From positions 1-32,900 of the forward strand of contig ONBI01000018.1 in the NCBI GenBank assembly GCA_900316035.1: 32,900 nt of DNA, written 5' to 3'. The DNA comes from an uncultured Eubacteriales bacterium (lineage in GTDB: Bacteria; Bacillota_I; Bacilli_A; RFN20; CAG-288). The position numbers and the translations under genes were made by a program. Below the pieces are notes generated by a model that was given only the letters and a program-made list of their open reading frames with translations, did no database searches and was not told the DNA's origin. Below, in pieces: positions 8,802 to 15,834 of the stretch. How positions within the stretch are numbered: the stretch's first letter is position 1; every line of letters begins with the position of its first letter.

Positions 8802-9821
8802 TTATTCCCCGTAGTGCTTCTTCATCCAGTTCTGGTACTCTCCCGATTCCACATGAGATAACCATTCCTGGTTCTGAAGATTCCATTCAATCGTCGTCTT
8901 GATTCCGGTATCGAAATTATAGGTCGGCTTCCAACCGAGCTCTGTCTCGATTTTAGTAGGATCGATCGCATATCTGCGATCGTGCCCTGCACGATCCTTG
9001 ACATGCTCAATCAAAGAATCATCCTTGCCTAAAGCATTAAGGATAGTAGTAACTACTTCTAAATTCGATCTTTCGTTATGACCACCGATATTGTAGATTT
9101 CACCATCTCTTCCGTTTCTGACAATCAAATCGATACCTTCACAATGGTCACCTACATATAACCAGTCTCGGACATTCTTACCATCTCCATAGACAGGAAG
9201 CTTTTCATTTCTCAGTGCTTTCTGAATCATGAGCGGTATCAGTTTCTCAGGAAACTGATACGGGCCATAATTGTTCGAGCAACGGGAAATCGTGCAAGGA
9301 AGATTGAAGGTACGATGATAAGCAAGAACCAGTAAATCCGCCGAAGCTTTCGAAGCAGAATAAGGAGAAGAAGTATGTAAAGGAGTAGTCTCCGTAAAGA
9401 AGAGATCCGGTCTATCTATAGGAAGATCTCCATAGACTTCATCCGTGGATACCTGATGATATCTCTTGATGCCATATTTTCTACAGGCATCCATGAGAAC
9501 GGAGGTACCGATGATATTCGTCTCTAAGAAGATGGTCGGATTCACAATGGATCTATCTACATGAGATTCCGCAGCAAAGTTGATGACATAATCAAACTTT
9601 TCTTCTTCAAAGAGCTTATAGACTATCTCTCTATCTCGGATATCACCCTTTACAAAACGGAAATTAGAAAGACCCATGATGGGTTCCAGAGTCTCCATAT
9701 TCCCAGCATACGTCAAAGCATCCAGACAGACATATCTGTCTTCTGGATGTTTTTTCGTCATGATATGGAGGAAGTTTCCTCCGATGAATCCGGCTCCACC
9801 GGTTACTAAGAATGTTGACAT
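8802..9821 (-). CDS. rmlB: dTDP-glucose 4,6-dehydratase
   Basis: This 339-aa enzyme catalyses the second step of dTDP-L-rhamnose synthesis, making dTDP-4-keto-6-deoxyglucose. It is an extended short-chain dehydrogenase with the NAD-binding TGGAGFIGG at residues 7-15, the STDEVYGD catalytic segment near residue 124, and YSASKAS with the catalytic Tyr and Lys near 152-156. NVRDWLYVGDHCEGIDLI and YNIGGHNE further on are typical of RmlB. Length is normal. The stop of rmlD is only 4 bp upstream, so the two are in one operon. The gene order rmlA-C-D-B on one strand places all four steps together. Confidence 0.96.
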   Translation of the reverse strand: MSTFLVTGGAGFIGGNFLHIMTKKHPEDRYVCLDALTYAGNMETLEPIMGLSNFRFVKGDIRDREIVYKLFEEEKFDYVINFAAESHVDRSIVNPTIFLETNIIGTSVLMDACRKYGIKRYHQVSTDEVYGDLPIDRPDLFFTETTPLHTSSPYSASKASADLLVLAYHRTFNLPCTISRCSNNYGPYQFPEKLIPLMIQKALRNEKLPVYGDGKNVRDWLYVGDHCEGIDLIVRNGRDGEIYNIGGHNERSNLEVVTTILNALGKDDSLIEHVKDRAGHDRRYAIDPTKIETELGWKPTYNFDTGIKTTIEWNLQNQEWLSHVESGEYQNWMKKHYGE

Positions 9822-9825
9822 AATT

Positions 9826-10713
9826 TTATAAACTCTCCTGTGCTTCTAATTGCTTCAAGTATCGTAATAAGGCATCCTGCCAAGGAGGTAATCTCTTGAA
9901 TCCAGCTTCATCAAGACTCTTCTTAGACATTCTCGAGTTAAGAGGTCTATCTGCCTGGTTAGGTACTAACTTCTTATACTCCTCTGTGGTTACCGGATGA
10001 ACTAGGACATCCTTGTCTGCAAGTTTAAAGATCTCTTTAGCAAAGGTAGCCCAATCTGTAAAACCTTCATTGGTAGCATGATAGATGCCATACTTATCCG
10101 TGATCATCATGTCACACATAAGCTTGGATAGATCGTAAGTATAGGTAGGAGAACCTACCTGATCACATACAACATTGAGTTCTCGATGATTTTCGGAAAG
10201 CTTCAGCATGGTCTTAATGAAGTTATGACCATTGATACCAAATACCCAGCTGATACGGAGGATGAAGAACTTTGTAAGAGCCTCTCTTACGAAGTCCTCT
10301 CCTTGGCTTTTGGTTTTTCCATAAACAGATAATCCGTCCTTAGGATCATCGACTTCAAAAGGTCTTGTTCCTTTTCCATCGAAAACATAATCCGTAGAGA
10401 TATAGAACATCGTTGCATCCACATCTTTACAGGCTTCGGCAATATACTTAGGGCCTAAAGCATTGACCTTATACACAGCATCCGGCATCTCTTCAGCTTT
10501 ATCAACAGCAGTCCAAGCCGCATTATGCATCACAACATCCGGTCTATAGCTATGGATGAATTTTTTAACGGCTTTTTCATCGGTGATATCGAGTTCCTCT
10601 TTATCAATACCGAGGACATTCTTGTATCCTCTCTCCTTCAGTTCCCGGACACAGTCAAAACCCAACTGCCCTTTGACACCGGTAACCAGAATCTTGGAAT
10701 CTTTCGTTATCAT
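9826..10713 (-). CDS. rmlD: dTDP-4-dehydrorhamnose reductase
   Basis: This 295-aa enzyme performs the last step of dTDP-L-rhamnose synthesis, the NAD(P)H-dependent reduction of dTDP-6-deoxy-4-ketomannose. The N-terminal Rossmann motif is ILVTGVKGQLGFD (residues 8-20). FYISTDYVFDGKG and the Y-x3-K pair in YGKTKSQGE (about 130-138) are the catalytic elements, and LRISWVFGINGHNFIKTML is the usual RmlD segment. It sits 8 bp after rmlC and 4 bp before rmlB, on the same strand. Nothing appears unusual. Confidence 0.95.
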   Translation of the reverse strand: MITKDSKILVTGVKGQLGFDCVRELKERGYKNVLGIDKEELDITDEKAVKKFIHSYRPDVVMHNAAWTAVDKAEEMPDAVYKVNALGPKYIAEACKDVDATMFYISTDYVFDGKGTRPFEVDDPKDGLSVYGKTKSQGEDFVREALTKFFILRISWVFGINGHNFIKTMLKLSENHRELNVVCDQVGSPTYTYDLSKLMCDMMITDKYGIYHATNEGFTDWATFAKEIFKLADKDVLVHPVTTEEYKKLVPNQADRPLNSRMSKKSLDEAGFKRLPPWQDALLRYLKQLEAQESL

Positions 10714-10721
10714 AGTTCTAT

Positions 10722-11300
10722 TTAGAGTACCTGATACCTTCCATCCTTCATGCCGAAGGCAATCTTAGCATCCTTCAGGGCAGGATGAAGCTTATCCTTT
10801 GGAGACAGGTCCAATTCCCCTTCATATGGCCATTTGATGCCGATCTCAGGATCGTTCCACATGATCCCGCCTTCATAGCCGGGATCATAGACATCATCCA
10901 CCTGATATTCGAACTTGGCGATATCGCTCAGAACGACAAACCCATGGGCAAATCCTCTCGGAATTAGGAACATGCGGTGATTCTCCTCGCTGAGGAGAAC
11001 ACCGACATATTTCCCATAAGTAGGGGAATCCTTTCTCAGGTCAACTGCTACATCATAGACTTCCCCTAAGGTGACTCTCACCAGCTTTGCCTGCGGTTTT
11101 CTCGTCTGGAAATGAAGACCTCTCAATACACCCTTATGGGACTTCGATTCATTGGCCTGGACGAAGTCATACTTCAGTCCGGCAGCATCGAAGATATCTT
11201 TCTGATAGGTCTCATAGAAGTATCCGCGGTTATCTCCGAAAACCTGCGGATCGATGATATAGACACCTTCGATATCGGTCTTATTAAACGTAAAGGACAT
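10722..11300 (-). CDS. rmlC: dTDP-4-dehydrorhamnose 3,5-epimerase
   Basis: This 192-aa cupin epimerase is the third step of the rhamnose pathway. It shows RGYFYETYQKDIF, the QANESKS substrate loop (residues 48-54), and VLRGLHFQ with the catalytic His at residue 63. YDVAVDLRKDSPTYGKYVGV and FLIPRGFAHGFVVLSD follow in the standard order. The family is usually about 180-190 aa, so the protein is complete. Its start lies 5 bp after the rmlA stop, and rmlD follows 8 bp downstream. Confidence 0.96.
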   Translation of the reverse strand: MSFTFNKTDIEGVYIIDPQVFGDNRGYFYETYQKDIFDAAGLKYDFVQANESKSHKGVLRGLHFQTRKPQAKLVRVTLGEVYDVAVDLRKDSPTYGKYVGVLLSEENHRMFLIPRGFAHGFVVLSDIAKFEYQVDDVYDPGYEGGIMWNDPEIGIKWPYEGELDLSPKDKLHPALKDAKIAFGMKDGRYQVL

Positions 11301-11305
11301 ACTCT

Positions 11306-12193
11306 TTAATACTTCACCTTTCCTTCGGCAACATGGATCAGATGCTGACCATATTCGTTTTTCTTCATGGATTCCCCGATTTTAAGGATTTCGTCCTTCA
11401 AAATCCAGCCGTTCTTATAGGCAATCTCCTCCGGGCAACAGATCTTTAAGGATTGATGCTCCTCAATCATCTTAACAAAATTGGAAGCATCATTCAGAGA
11501 TTCCATGGTGCCTGTATCCAACCAGGAATATCCTCTTCCTAACAGAGTGACATGGACATCCCCTCTTTCCAGATACATGTTGTTGAGAGTGGTGATCTCC
11601 AGTTCCCCTCTTCCCGAAGGCTTCACCTGTTTCGCTAACTTGGATACACCCTTCGGATAGAAGTAGAGACCTGTGACTGCATAATTGGATTTCGGATGGG
11701 AGGGTTTCTCTTCGATGGAGATGACGTTGTTATCCTCATCGAACTCCACGACTCCGAATCTACCGGGATCATTCACATAGTATCCATAGAGAGTAGCCGT
11801 ATTCTCTTCCTCGGCTCTTCTTACCGAATTTCTCAGATGCTTGGTTAAGCCATCTCCGTAGAAGATGTTGTCTCCTAAGATCATGGCACAGGCATCGTCC
11901 CCGATGAAGTCCTCTCCCAGGATGAATGCCTGTGCCAGTCCATCCGGAGATGGCTGAACCTTATAGGAGAGATGGATTCCGAAATGGGATCCATCTCCCA
12001 ATAATTCTTCAAATCTCGGAAGATCGATAGGAGTAGAGATGATAAGGATATCTTTGATACCCGCTAACATAAGTACAGAGAGGGGATAATAAATCATCGG
12101 TTTATCATAGATAGGCAATAACTGTTTTGATGTCACTAAGGTGAGAGGATATAACCTCGTACCGCTTCCGCCGGCTAAGATGATGCCTTTCAT
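11306..12193 (-). CDS. rmlA: Glucose-1-phosphate thymidylyltransferase
   Basis: This 295-aa enzyme makes dTDP-glucose from dTTP and glucose-1-phosphate, the entry point to dTDP-rhamnose. The protein starts [19 protein letters not shown], with the nucleotide-binding G-x-G-T-R-x-x-P-x-T signature. It continues with [20 protein letters not shown], the [10 protein letters not shown] metal site and the [13 protein letters not shown] sugar site. [17 protein letters not shown] is the usual late motif. I start it at 12193 because AGGAGG lies 6-7 bp upstream. The frame runs back to 12298 but that extension has no ribosome site and crosses the promoter. It is the first gene of the rml operon. Confidence 0.96.
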   Translation of the reverse strand: MKGIILAGGSGTRLYPLTLVTSKQLLPIYDKPMIYYPLSVLMLAGIKDILIISTPIDLPRFEELLGDGSHFGIHLSYKVQPSPDGLAQAFILGEDFIGDDACAMILGDNIFYGDGLTKHLRNSVRRAEEENTATLYGYYVNDPGRFGVVEFDEDNNVISIEEKPSHPKSNYAVTGLYFYPKGVSKLAKQVKPSGRGELEITTLNNMYLERGDVHVTLLGRGYSWLDTGTMESLNDASNFVKMIEEHQSLKICCPEEIAYKNGWILKDEILKIGESMKKNEYGQHLIHVAEGKVKY

Positions 12194-12230
12194 ATACTTC
12201 CTCCTAAACGGATAAATAAGATATATAAAA

Positions 12231-12259
12231 AGTATAGAATGTGGCAATCTTACTCTCAA
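12231..12259 (-). promoter_or_regulatory. Sigma-A-like promoter of the rml / polysaccharide operon
   Basis: On the minus strand TTGAGA (12259-12254) is followed after exactly 17 bp by TATACT (12236-12231). This predicts a transcript start near 12224 and a leader of about 30 nt before the rmlA ATG at 12193. No comparably good promoter is evident between rmlA and rmlB, so it probably drives at least rmlACDB. Confidence 0.7.
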
Positions 12260-12539
12260 GGAAAGAAAGGAAAGGGCGGAGTGAATTCTATTTTCCAAAG
12301 CAGCTTTTTATCATAGAAAGTGTGTTTTTATGTGATGCGGGAGAAATTTTTATAGGATGTGTCCATCTTTTATTGGACGCTTAGAAAACGAACATTATCA
12401 GGTTCTTCCACCAGGAGGGATTTCTTTACTCTTTCCTTATTTTGTTAATCTTTTTTCGATGGATTGCAACGTGATATTGGTGAAAAAATCTCACTCACTC
12501 TGGACTTATCTTATAGTAAAAGCAAGGGAAATGACAAAG
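12260..12539. other. Intergenic region with helically phased TTTTTAT repeats
   Basis: This is the divergent space between the rml promoter and the response-regulator gene. On the plus strand TTTTTAT occurs at 12305, 12325 and 12347, that is at 20- and 22-bp steps, about two helical turns. These are A-tracts on the minus strand, upstream of the rml -35 box, and could bend DNA, act as UP-like elements or bind a dimeric regulator. A short inverted repeat GTCCA/TGGAC lies at 12361-12378. No convincing -35/-10 pair for the regulator gene was found. The open frame from 12357 to 12539 lacks a ribosome site and is not annotated. Confidence 0.4.
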
Positions 12540-12883
12540 ATGATTAAGGTGGCAATCGTTGAAGATGACTTATCCAGCCAACATATGCTCACGTCCTATC
12601 TTCATCAATATGAAAAAAGCAAAGAAGAACTTTTTGAAATTCACTGTTTCACGAACGGACTTGCTTTCATTGATAACTATACTGCGGATTACGACCTTAT
12701 TTTCATGGATATCGAAATGCCTTTTATGAATGGCATGGAAGCTGCTAAGAAATTGAGAGAAAGAGATGAAGATGTCGCTCTCATCTTTATGACTATCTTC
12801 TCCCAATATTCTCTTTTCGGATATGAAGTGGATGCCAGTGCTTTTTTAATTAAGCCACTCAACTATGACATCGTCAAAAATAA

Positions 12884-12891
12884 ATTGGATA
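12884..12891. repeat. Target-site duplication, left copy (8 bp)
   Basis: ATTGGATA immediately precedes the left end of the IS and is repeated at 13982-13989 directly after its right end. Eight base pairs is the length the IS1595 family is known to generate. Confidence 0.95.
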
Positions 12892-12916
12892 GGGGAAATA
12901 CAACCACTGGTGTGCT
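12892..12916 (+). repeat. Left terminal inverted repeat of the IS (25 bp)
   Basis: Starts GGGGAAATACAACCACTGG and is identical over 25 bp to the reverse complement of 13957-13981. It diverges after base 25. Confidence 0.95.
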
Positions 12917-12939
12917 GACACCCTCTAAATTGCCGAAAA

Positions 12940-12948
12940 TGCTATACT
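12940..12948 (+). promoter_or_regulatory. Extended -10 promoter of the IS transposase
   Basis: TGCTATACT is a TG-N-TATACT extended -10 element. No -35 box is at the correct distance, as is common with extended -10 promoters. The predicted start point is near 12955, exactly at the base of the first leader hairpin (12956), which supports the assignment. Confidence 0.6.
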
Positions 12949-12954
12949 TATTCA

Positions 12955-13053
12955 AGCTACATAACTGAGACTCGAGAGACGGCCTCTAAAGAGTTATGTA
13001 GCAATAGTCCTTTCCCAGGTCGTCTCCCGAGTCCCGTGGGAAAGGACTTTTTT
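12955..13053 (+). ncRNA. Structured leader of the IS transposase: two hairpins with complementary loops
   Basis: Hairpin P1 pairs GCTACATAACT (12956-12966) with AGTTATGTAGC (12992-13002), 11 perfect pairs with a 25-nt loop. Hairpin P2 pairs AGTCCTTTCCCA (13006-13017) with TGGGAAAGGACT (13037-13048), 12 perfect pairs, then runs into six T. The P1-loop segment 12969-12984 is complementary to the P2-loop segment 13018-13033: 14 Watson-Crick pairs, one G-U and one A-C mismatch. The transposase ribosome site AAAGGA (13041-13046) is buried in the 3' arm of P2. The structure can therefore both terminate transcription and hide the ribosome site. The loop-loop pairing (or the alternative long duplex) would compete with P2. 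Stems and complementarity are read directly from sequence; the regulatory role is inferred. Confidence 0.65.
13006..13053 (+). terminator. Terminator hairpin directly before the transposase start
   Basis: A perfect 12-bp stem with a 19-nt loop is followed by T6 (13048-13053), three bases before the transposase ATG at 13056. It can stop read-in from the host operon as well as transcripts from the IS promoter. Confidence 0.75.
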
Positions 13054-13055
13054 CT

Positions 13056-13958
13056 ATGGGAAGAAAAAAGATACTCCGTTTCGACGACCTGGAAGTCGTC
13101 TGCTGTCCCTACTGTGGATCGGCGGATTTTAAGAAGGATGGTATTCGCTGCAAGAAGCAGCGCTACCGGTGCAAAGGATGCGGAAAGACTTTTACGGCAA
13201 CCACTGGGACGTTTCTGGCAAACACTAAGAAGAGTGAGGCCGCCTGGAAGAAATATGTGCTTTCTCTGACTAACGATCTTACGCTCAAGGCCGGGGCTGA
13301 AATCGGAGGCATGAGCAAGAACTCTGCTTTTCTGTGGAGGAAAAAGCTTTATTCCTGCCTTACTGTTTACGAAAAGAGTTTGGTTCTCGCTGGCACAGTC
13401 TGGTTCGATGAAATCTATTTCCCTGTATCAGAAAAAGATGAAATAAAGAGTGAAAAAGGCGGAAAACTGACCGGAATCAGCCGAAACAAGATTGCCGTCG
13501 AAGCAGCCGTTGATTCCTCCGATCGTTGTCTTGCCATAGTCATGGACAAAGGAAAGCCGACAGAAGACCAAATCTACGACGCCCTGTACAGCCACATCCA
13601 GAAAGGCTCTCTCCTGGTGCATGATCAATTCCGCGGACATGAGAAGCTGGTCAAGACAATAGGGGGAGGGGAGATTGCAGTCAACAGCAAGAATCCTATG
13701 GCCTTTTCGATTCTGCAGCCGATTGATTCTTTCTGCTCGCTCCTACGCCGTGTGGTATCGCTGCATATGGGAGAAAGCAAAGAGAATCTGCAGTATTACC
13801 TAGACTGGGCATGCCTAAGAAGATTCGCCAATACGATGAAACCGAGGGAGAGAAAGAAGCTCATGCTTAGATTCTGCGCATCTACCAGAACCGACTACAA
13901 GAGGCCGAGAAAGGAGAAAAAGAAGAGCATAAAGAGGAAGGAGAAAAAGAGGCCCTAG
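13056..13958 (+). CDS. IS1595-family transposase
   Basis: This 300-aa transposase moves the element. It begins with a zinc ribbon (C17-x2-C20 and C39-x2-C42 in CCPYCG and RCKGCGKTF), followed by a helix-turn-helix-like segment and an RNase-H-type core. The first acidic residue is D118 in VWFDEIYF and the second D190 in LVHDQFRGHE. At the third catalytic position (IS1595 members often have Asn in a V-N-S-x-H context) this protein has D224 in PIDSFCSLLRR, followed by ESKENLQYYLDW. The start is supported by AAAGGA 9 bp upstream, although that site lies in a stem. The stop codon TAG (13956-13958) overlaps the right inverted repeat. The C-terminal tail is strongly basic. Confidence 0.93.
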   Translation: MGRKKILRFDDLEVVCCPYCGSADFKKDGIRCKKQRYRCKGCGKTFTATTGTFLANTKKSEAAWKKYVLSLTNDLTLKAGAEIGGMSKNSAFLWRKKLYSCLTVYEKSLVLAGTVWFDEIYFPVSEKDEIKSEKGGKLTGISRNKIAVEAAVDSSDRCLAIVMDKGKPTEDQIYDALYSHIQKGSLLVHDQFRGHEKLVKTIGGGEIAVNSKNPMAFSILQPIDSFCSLLRRVVSLHMGESKENLQYYLDWACLRRFANTMKPRERKKLMLRFCASTRTDYKRPRKEKKKSIKRKEKKRP

Positions 13959-13981
13959 CACACCAGTGGTTGTATTTCCCC
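13957..13981 (-). repeat. Right terminal inverted repeat of the IS (25 bp)
   Basis: Reverse complement of 12892-12916, with no mismatch over 25 bp. Its outer end is TATTTCCCC, directly followed by the second target copy. Confidence 0.95.
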
Positions 13982-13989
13982 ATTGGATA
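13982..13989. repeat. Target-site duplication, right copy (8 bp)
   Basis: ATTGGATA, identical to 12884-12891. The reading frame K-L-D-K across the restored junction matches a continuous response regulator. Confidence 0.95.
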
Positions 13990-14350
13990 AGATTTTTTTA
14001 AGAAGGAATAGAGAAAATCTTTCTTTTATTATCTTCAGCGAAGGTGAGAACCATTACAAAGTTTTCTTCAAAGACGTTGTCTATGTTGATACTGTCCATC
14101 ATTATTGTTTCTACCACACGAAAGAAAGAAAAACATTCCGCAAATACCAGTCTTTGAACTTGGCCGAAGATAGAGCAAGAGACAATGGCTTCATCCGTGC
14201 TAGTTCTTCCTTTCTTATCAATCCTCTTTATGTCACCTCTTACACTAAAGACAGTGTCATTTTGGGGAGTTTTGCAACGATTCCTATCTCTCGCTCTTGT
14301 AAAAAAAGATTTTTTGAAGAATTGACACGTCATTTTGGAGAGCAACAGCA

Positions 14351-15688
14351 ATGATATTTGACCGCTTGATCGGGGAATCTATTTTCAATGGCTATAACGA
14401 CATTAAATTTATTATAGGGCGAGCTTTCTACCCCTTCTGGTTATTGATTTGCCTCAGTGTCTTCCTTTTTCCGTTACCTCGTCGCAAAGGATTCTTTTAC
14501 CGATGCGGTCTCTCTGTTCTTTTTCTCTATCTAACCTCTTATTGTGTTCCTATGTTTTTCTTTACGGACTATATCCCTATCAATGCAATCTGCATTCTTT
14601 TCGCTCTATCTGCTGGGGTTTACTTCTCCTTTTCTGTGAACAAGAAGACCGCTTTCTTCTATTCTGTCTCCTCGGCTTTGCTGCAAAACCTATCCTGGCA
14701 TATCGATAATATTTTCTTGGCTCTGTTATTAGATAACCAGTATTCCTCTATTGCCGGAGTCTTCCCTTTTTATCAGTGGGATACGGCACTATGCTATCTG
14801 ATTTCGTTATCCCTGACTCTTATTCCCACCTATTTCTTCATCTGTCTCCCTCTTAAGAAGAAGTCAGCCGTTGAGATTAAGAGCTTCAAACTGGTAGTGG
14901 AAGCCCTCTTCATTTTCATTGTGATTTATCTTTTCTCGCAGATGGTTCAGATTAGAGGAAATATGAGCTTTTTCACCGAAATATCGATAACTATCTGTGA
15001 TGTTTCTCTCTTAGTTGCGCTGTTTGCCATTTGTCGAGCGGATCGTTTGGCTCTCGAACAAGGAATCAAAGATTCTTTGCTTGCAAAAGAACAGAAACAC
15101 TATGAAGATCTGACTGCCAATATTGAAGTCATGAACCGCCGTGCTCATGACGTGAAATATCAACTTCTCGCTTTAGAAAAAGGAGAAATCGGTACAGGAA
15201 GCGAAAAGATGAAGCAGCTTAAAAACTCTATATATCTTTATGAGCGTTCTCCAAAAACTGGTAACGATGCACTGGATAATACTATCTGTGAGAAACAGGT
15301 TCTGTGCGAGGATAAACATATTACCTTGGAGTTGAGAATTGACGGGAAGAAGCTCTCCTTTATGAAACCGGAAGATATCTATGTTCTGTTCGGTAACGCA
15401 TTGGATAACGCGATTGAATGCGTTGTCTCCTATCCGCCAAAAGAGCGGCTTATCGAAGTGAACACTTATTCGAAAGGGTCCCTTTTCAAATTTCATATTC
15501 AGAATCCTTGTCACAGCGAAAGACAATTTCGCAATGGCCTGCCAAAGACTAGCAAGGAAGATAGTCTCCTTCATGGATATGGTGTGCAGAGCATGAAGGA
15601 GATTGTTGAACGCTATGGTGGGCATATCACCTTTGAAAATAAAGAAAACGTCTTTTCGGTTAACATTCTTTTCTTGATAAGAAGTTAA
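14351..15688 (+). CDS. GHKL-type sensor histidine kinase (set A)
   Basis: This 445-aa membrane kinase is the expected partner of the interrupted LytTR regulator, which it overlaps by four bases (ATGA). Residues 1 to about 230 form six or so membrane segments without a recognisable extracellular sensor domain. A helical linker follows. The phospho-acceptor motif MNRRAHDVKYQL has His near residue 266. The ATPase domain has the N box NALDNAIE (about 348) and the G box HGYGVQS (about 408), as in the AgrC/CitA-like GHKL group (HATPase_c_5). Such kinases often sense peptides or small molecules; the signal here is unknown. GGAG lies about 11 bp upstream of the ATG. The IS upstream may reduce or alter its expression. 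Confidence 0.9.
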   Translation: MIFDRLIGESIFNGYNDIKFIIGRAFYPFWLLICLSVFLFPLPRRKGFFYRCGLSVLFLYLTSYCVPMFFFTDYIPINAICILFALSAGVYFSFSVNKKTAFFYSVSSALLQNLSWHIDNIFLALLLDNQYSSIAGVFPFYQWDTALCYLISLSLTLIPTYFFICLPLKKKSAVEIKSFKLVVEALFIFIVIYLFSQMVQIRGNMSFFTEISITICDVSLLVALFAICRADRLALEQGIKDSLLAKEQKHYEDLTANIEVMNRRAHDVKYQLLALEKGEIGTGSEKMKQLKNSIYLYERSPKTGNDALDNTICEKQVLCEDKHITLELRIDGKKLSFMKPEDIYVLFGNALDNAIECVVSYPPKERLIEVNTYSKGSLFKFHIQNPCHSERQFRNGLPKTSKEDSLLHGYGVQSMKEIVERYGGHITFENKENVFSVNILFLIRS

Positions 15689-15692
15689 CCAT

Positions 15693-15723
15693 TTTTGTCG
15701 GCAATAACTACCAGTTTTGCCGA
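15693..15723 (+). promoter_or_regulatory. Candidate LytTR operator: direct repeat TTTTGNCG-N-TTTTGNCG
   Basis: TTTTGTCGG (15693-15701) and TTTTGCCGA (15715-15723) form an imperfect 9-bp direct repeat with a 13-bp spacer, 22 bp from start to start. LytTR regulators are known to bind paired direct repeats about two helical turns apart upstream of -35 boxes. The second copy ends 23 bp before the predicted -35 of the GH3 gene. The match is by layout only, and the sequence specificity of these regulators is not known. Confidence 0.4.
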
Positions 15724-15746
15724 GTGTAACCTCTTACATTCTCGCT

Positions 15747-15774
15747 TTGCTATTATCAATTCAGTCCTTATAGG
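15747..15774 (+). promoter_or_regulatory. Possible promoter of the first GH3 gene
   Basis: TTGCTA (15747-15752) and TATAGG (15769-15774) are separated by 16 bp, a moderate sigma-A match. This predicts a start near 15781 and a leader of about 54 nt. A weak promoter with an upstream direct repeat fits an activator-dependent gene. Confidence 0.4.
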
Positions 15775-15834
15775 GAACAGGAAAAACAAGAGAAACAAAG
15801 GAACCGTGCTTCTCTGCAAAGACAAAGAGGAAAG

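Larger units (their letters stand above)
12892..13981 (+). mobile_element. Intact IS1595-family insertion sequence, 1090 bp
   Basis: The element is bounded by perfect 25-bp terminal inverted repeats (12892-12916 and 13957-13981, ends GGGGAAATACAACCACTGG) and flanked by an 8-bp duplication ATTGGATA. It holds one complete transposase gene (13056-13958), a structured leader upstream of it and no cargo. The perfect repeats, undamaged gene and undegraded target duplication point to a recent insertion. It sits between the receiver and DNA-binding domains of a response regulator and in the same orientation, so transcription leaving its right end could enter the LytTR, kinase and GH3 genes. Confidence 0.95.
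12540..14354 (+). pseudogene. LytTR-family response regulator split by an IS1595-like insertion
   Basis: The 5' part (12540-12891) encodes a receiver domain starting MIKVAIVEDDLSSQHM, with phospho-acceptor D57 in LIFMDIEMP, the T/S region MTIFSQY and the conserved K in FLIKPLNY. The 3' part (13982-14354) encodes the LytTR DNA-binding domain (NHYKVFFKDVVYVDTVHHYC ... ASSSFLINPLYV). Removing the IS plus one 8-bp target copy deletes 1098 bp, exactly 366 codons, and restores a 238-aa frame, like the 240- and 239-aa paralogues in this window. AAGGGA about 10 bp upstream supports the 12540 start. As it stands, the 5' fragment ends at a stop at 12966-12968 inside the IS, and the 3' fragment has only a TTG and no ribosome site. 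Regulator function is therefore probably lost. The 3' end overlaps the kinase start by ATGA. Confidence 0.9.

Noticed and set aside
12194-12298. N-terminal extension of rmlA (34-35 extra residues)
   Set aside because: Crosses the promoter and ribosome site. All RmlA proteins start at the MKGIILAGG position.
12357-12539. N-terminal extension of the split response regulator
   Set aside because: No ribosome site at 12357. The receiver domain starts at 12540 after AAGGGA and aligns with its paralogues there.
12884-13989. Possibility that the IS-flanking repeats mark a larger composite transposon
   Set aside because: The inverted repeats bound a single transposase gene directly and the 8-bp duplication is immediately outside, so it is a simple insertion.
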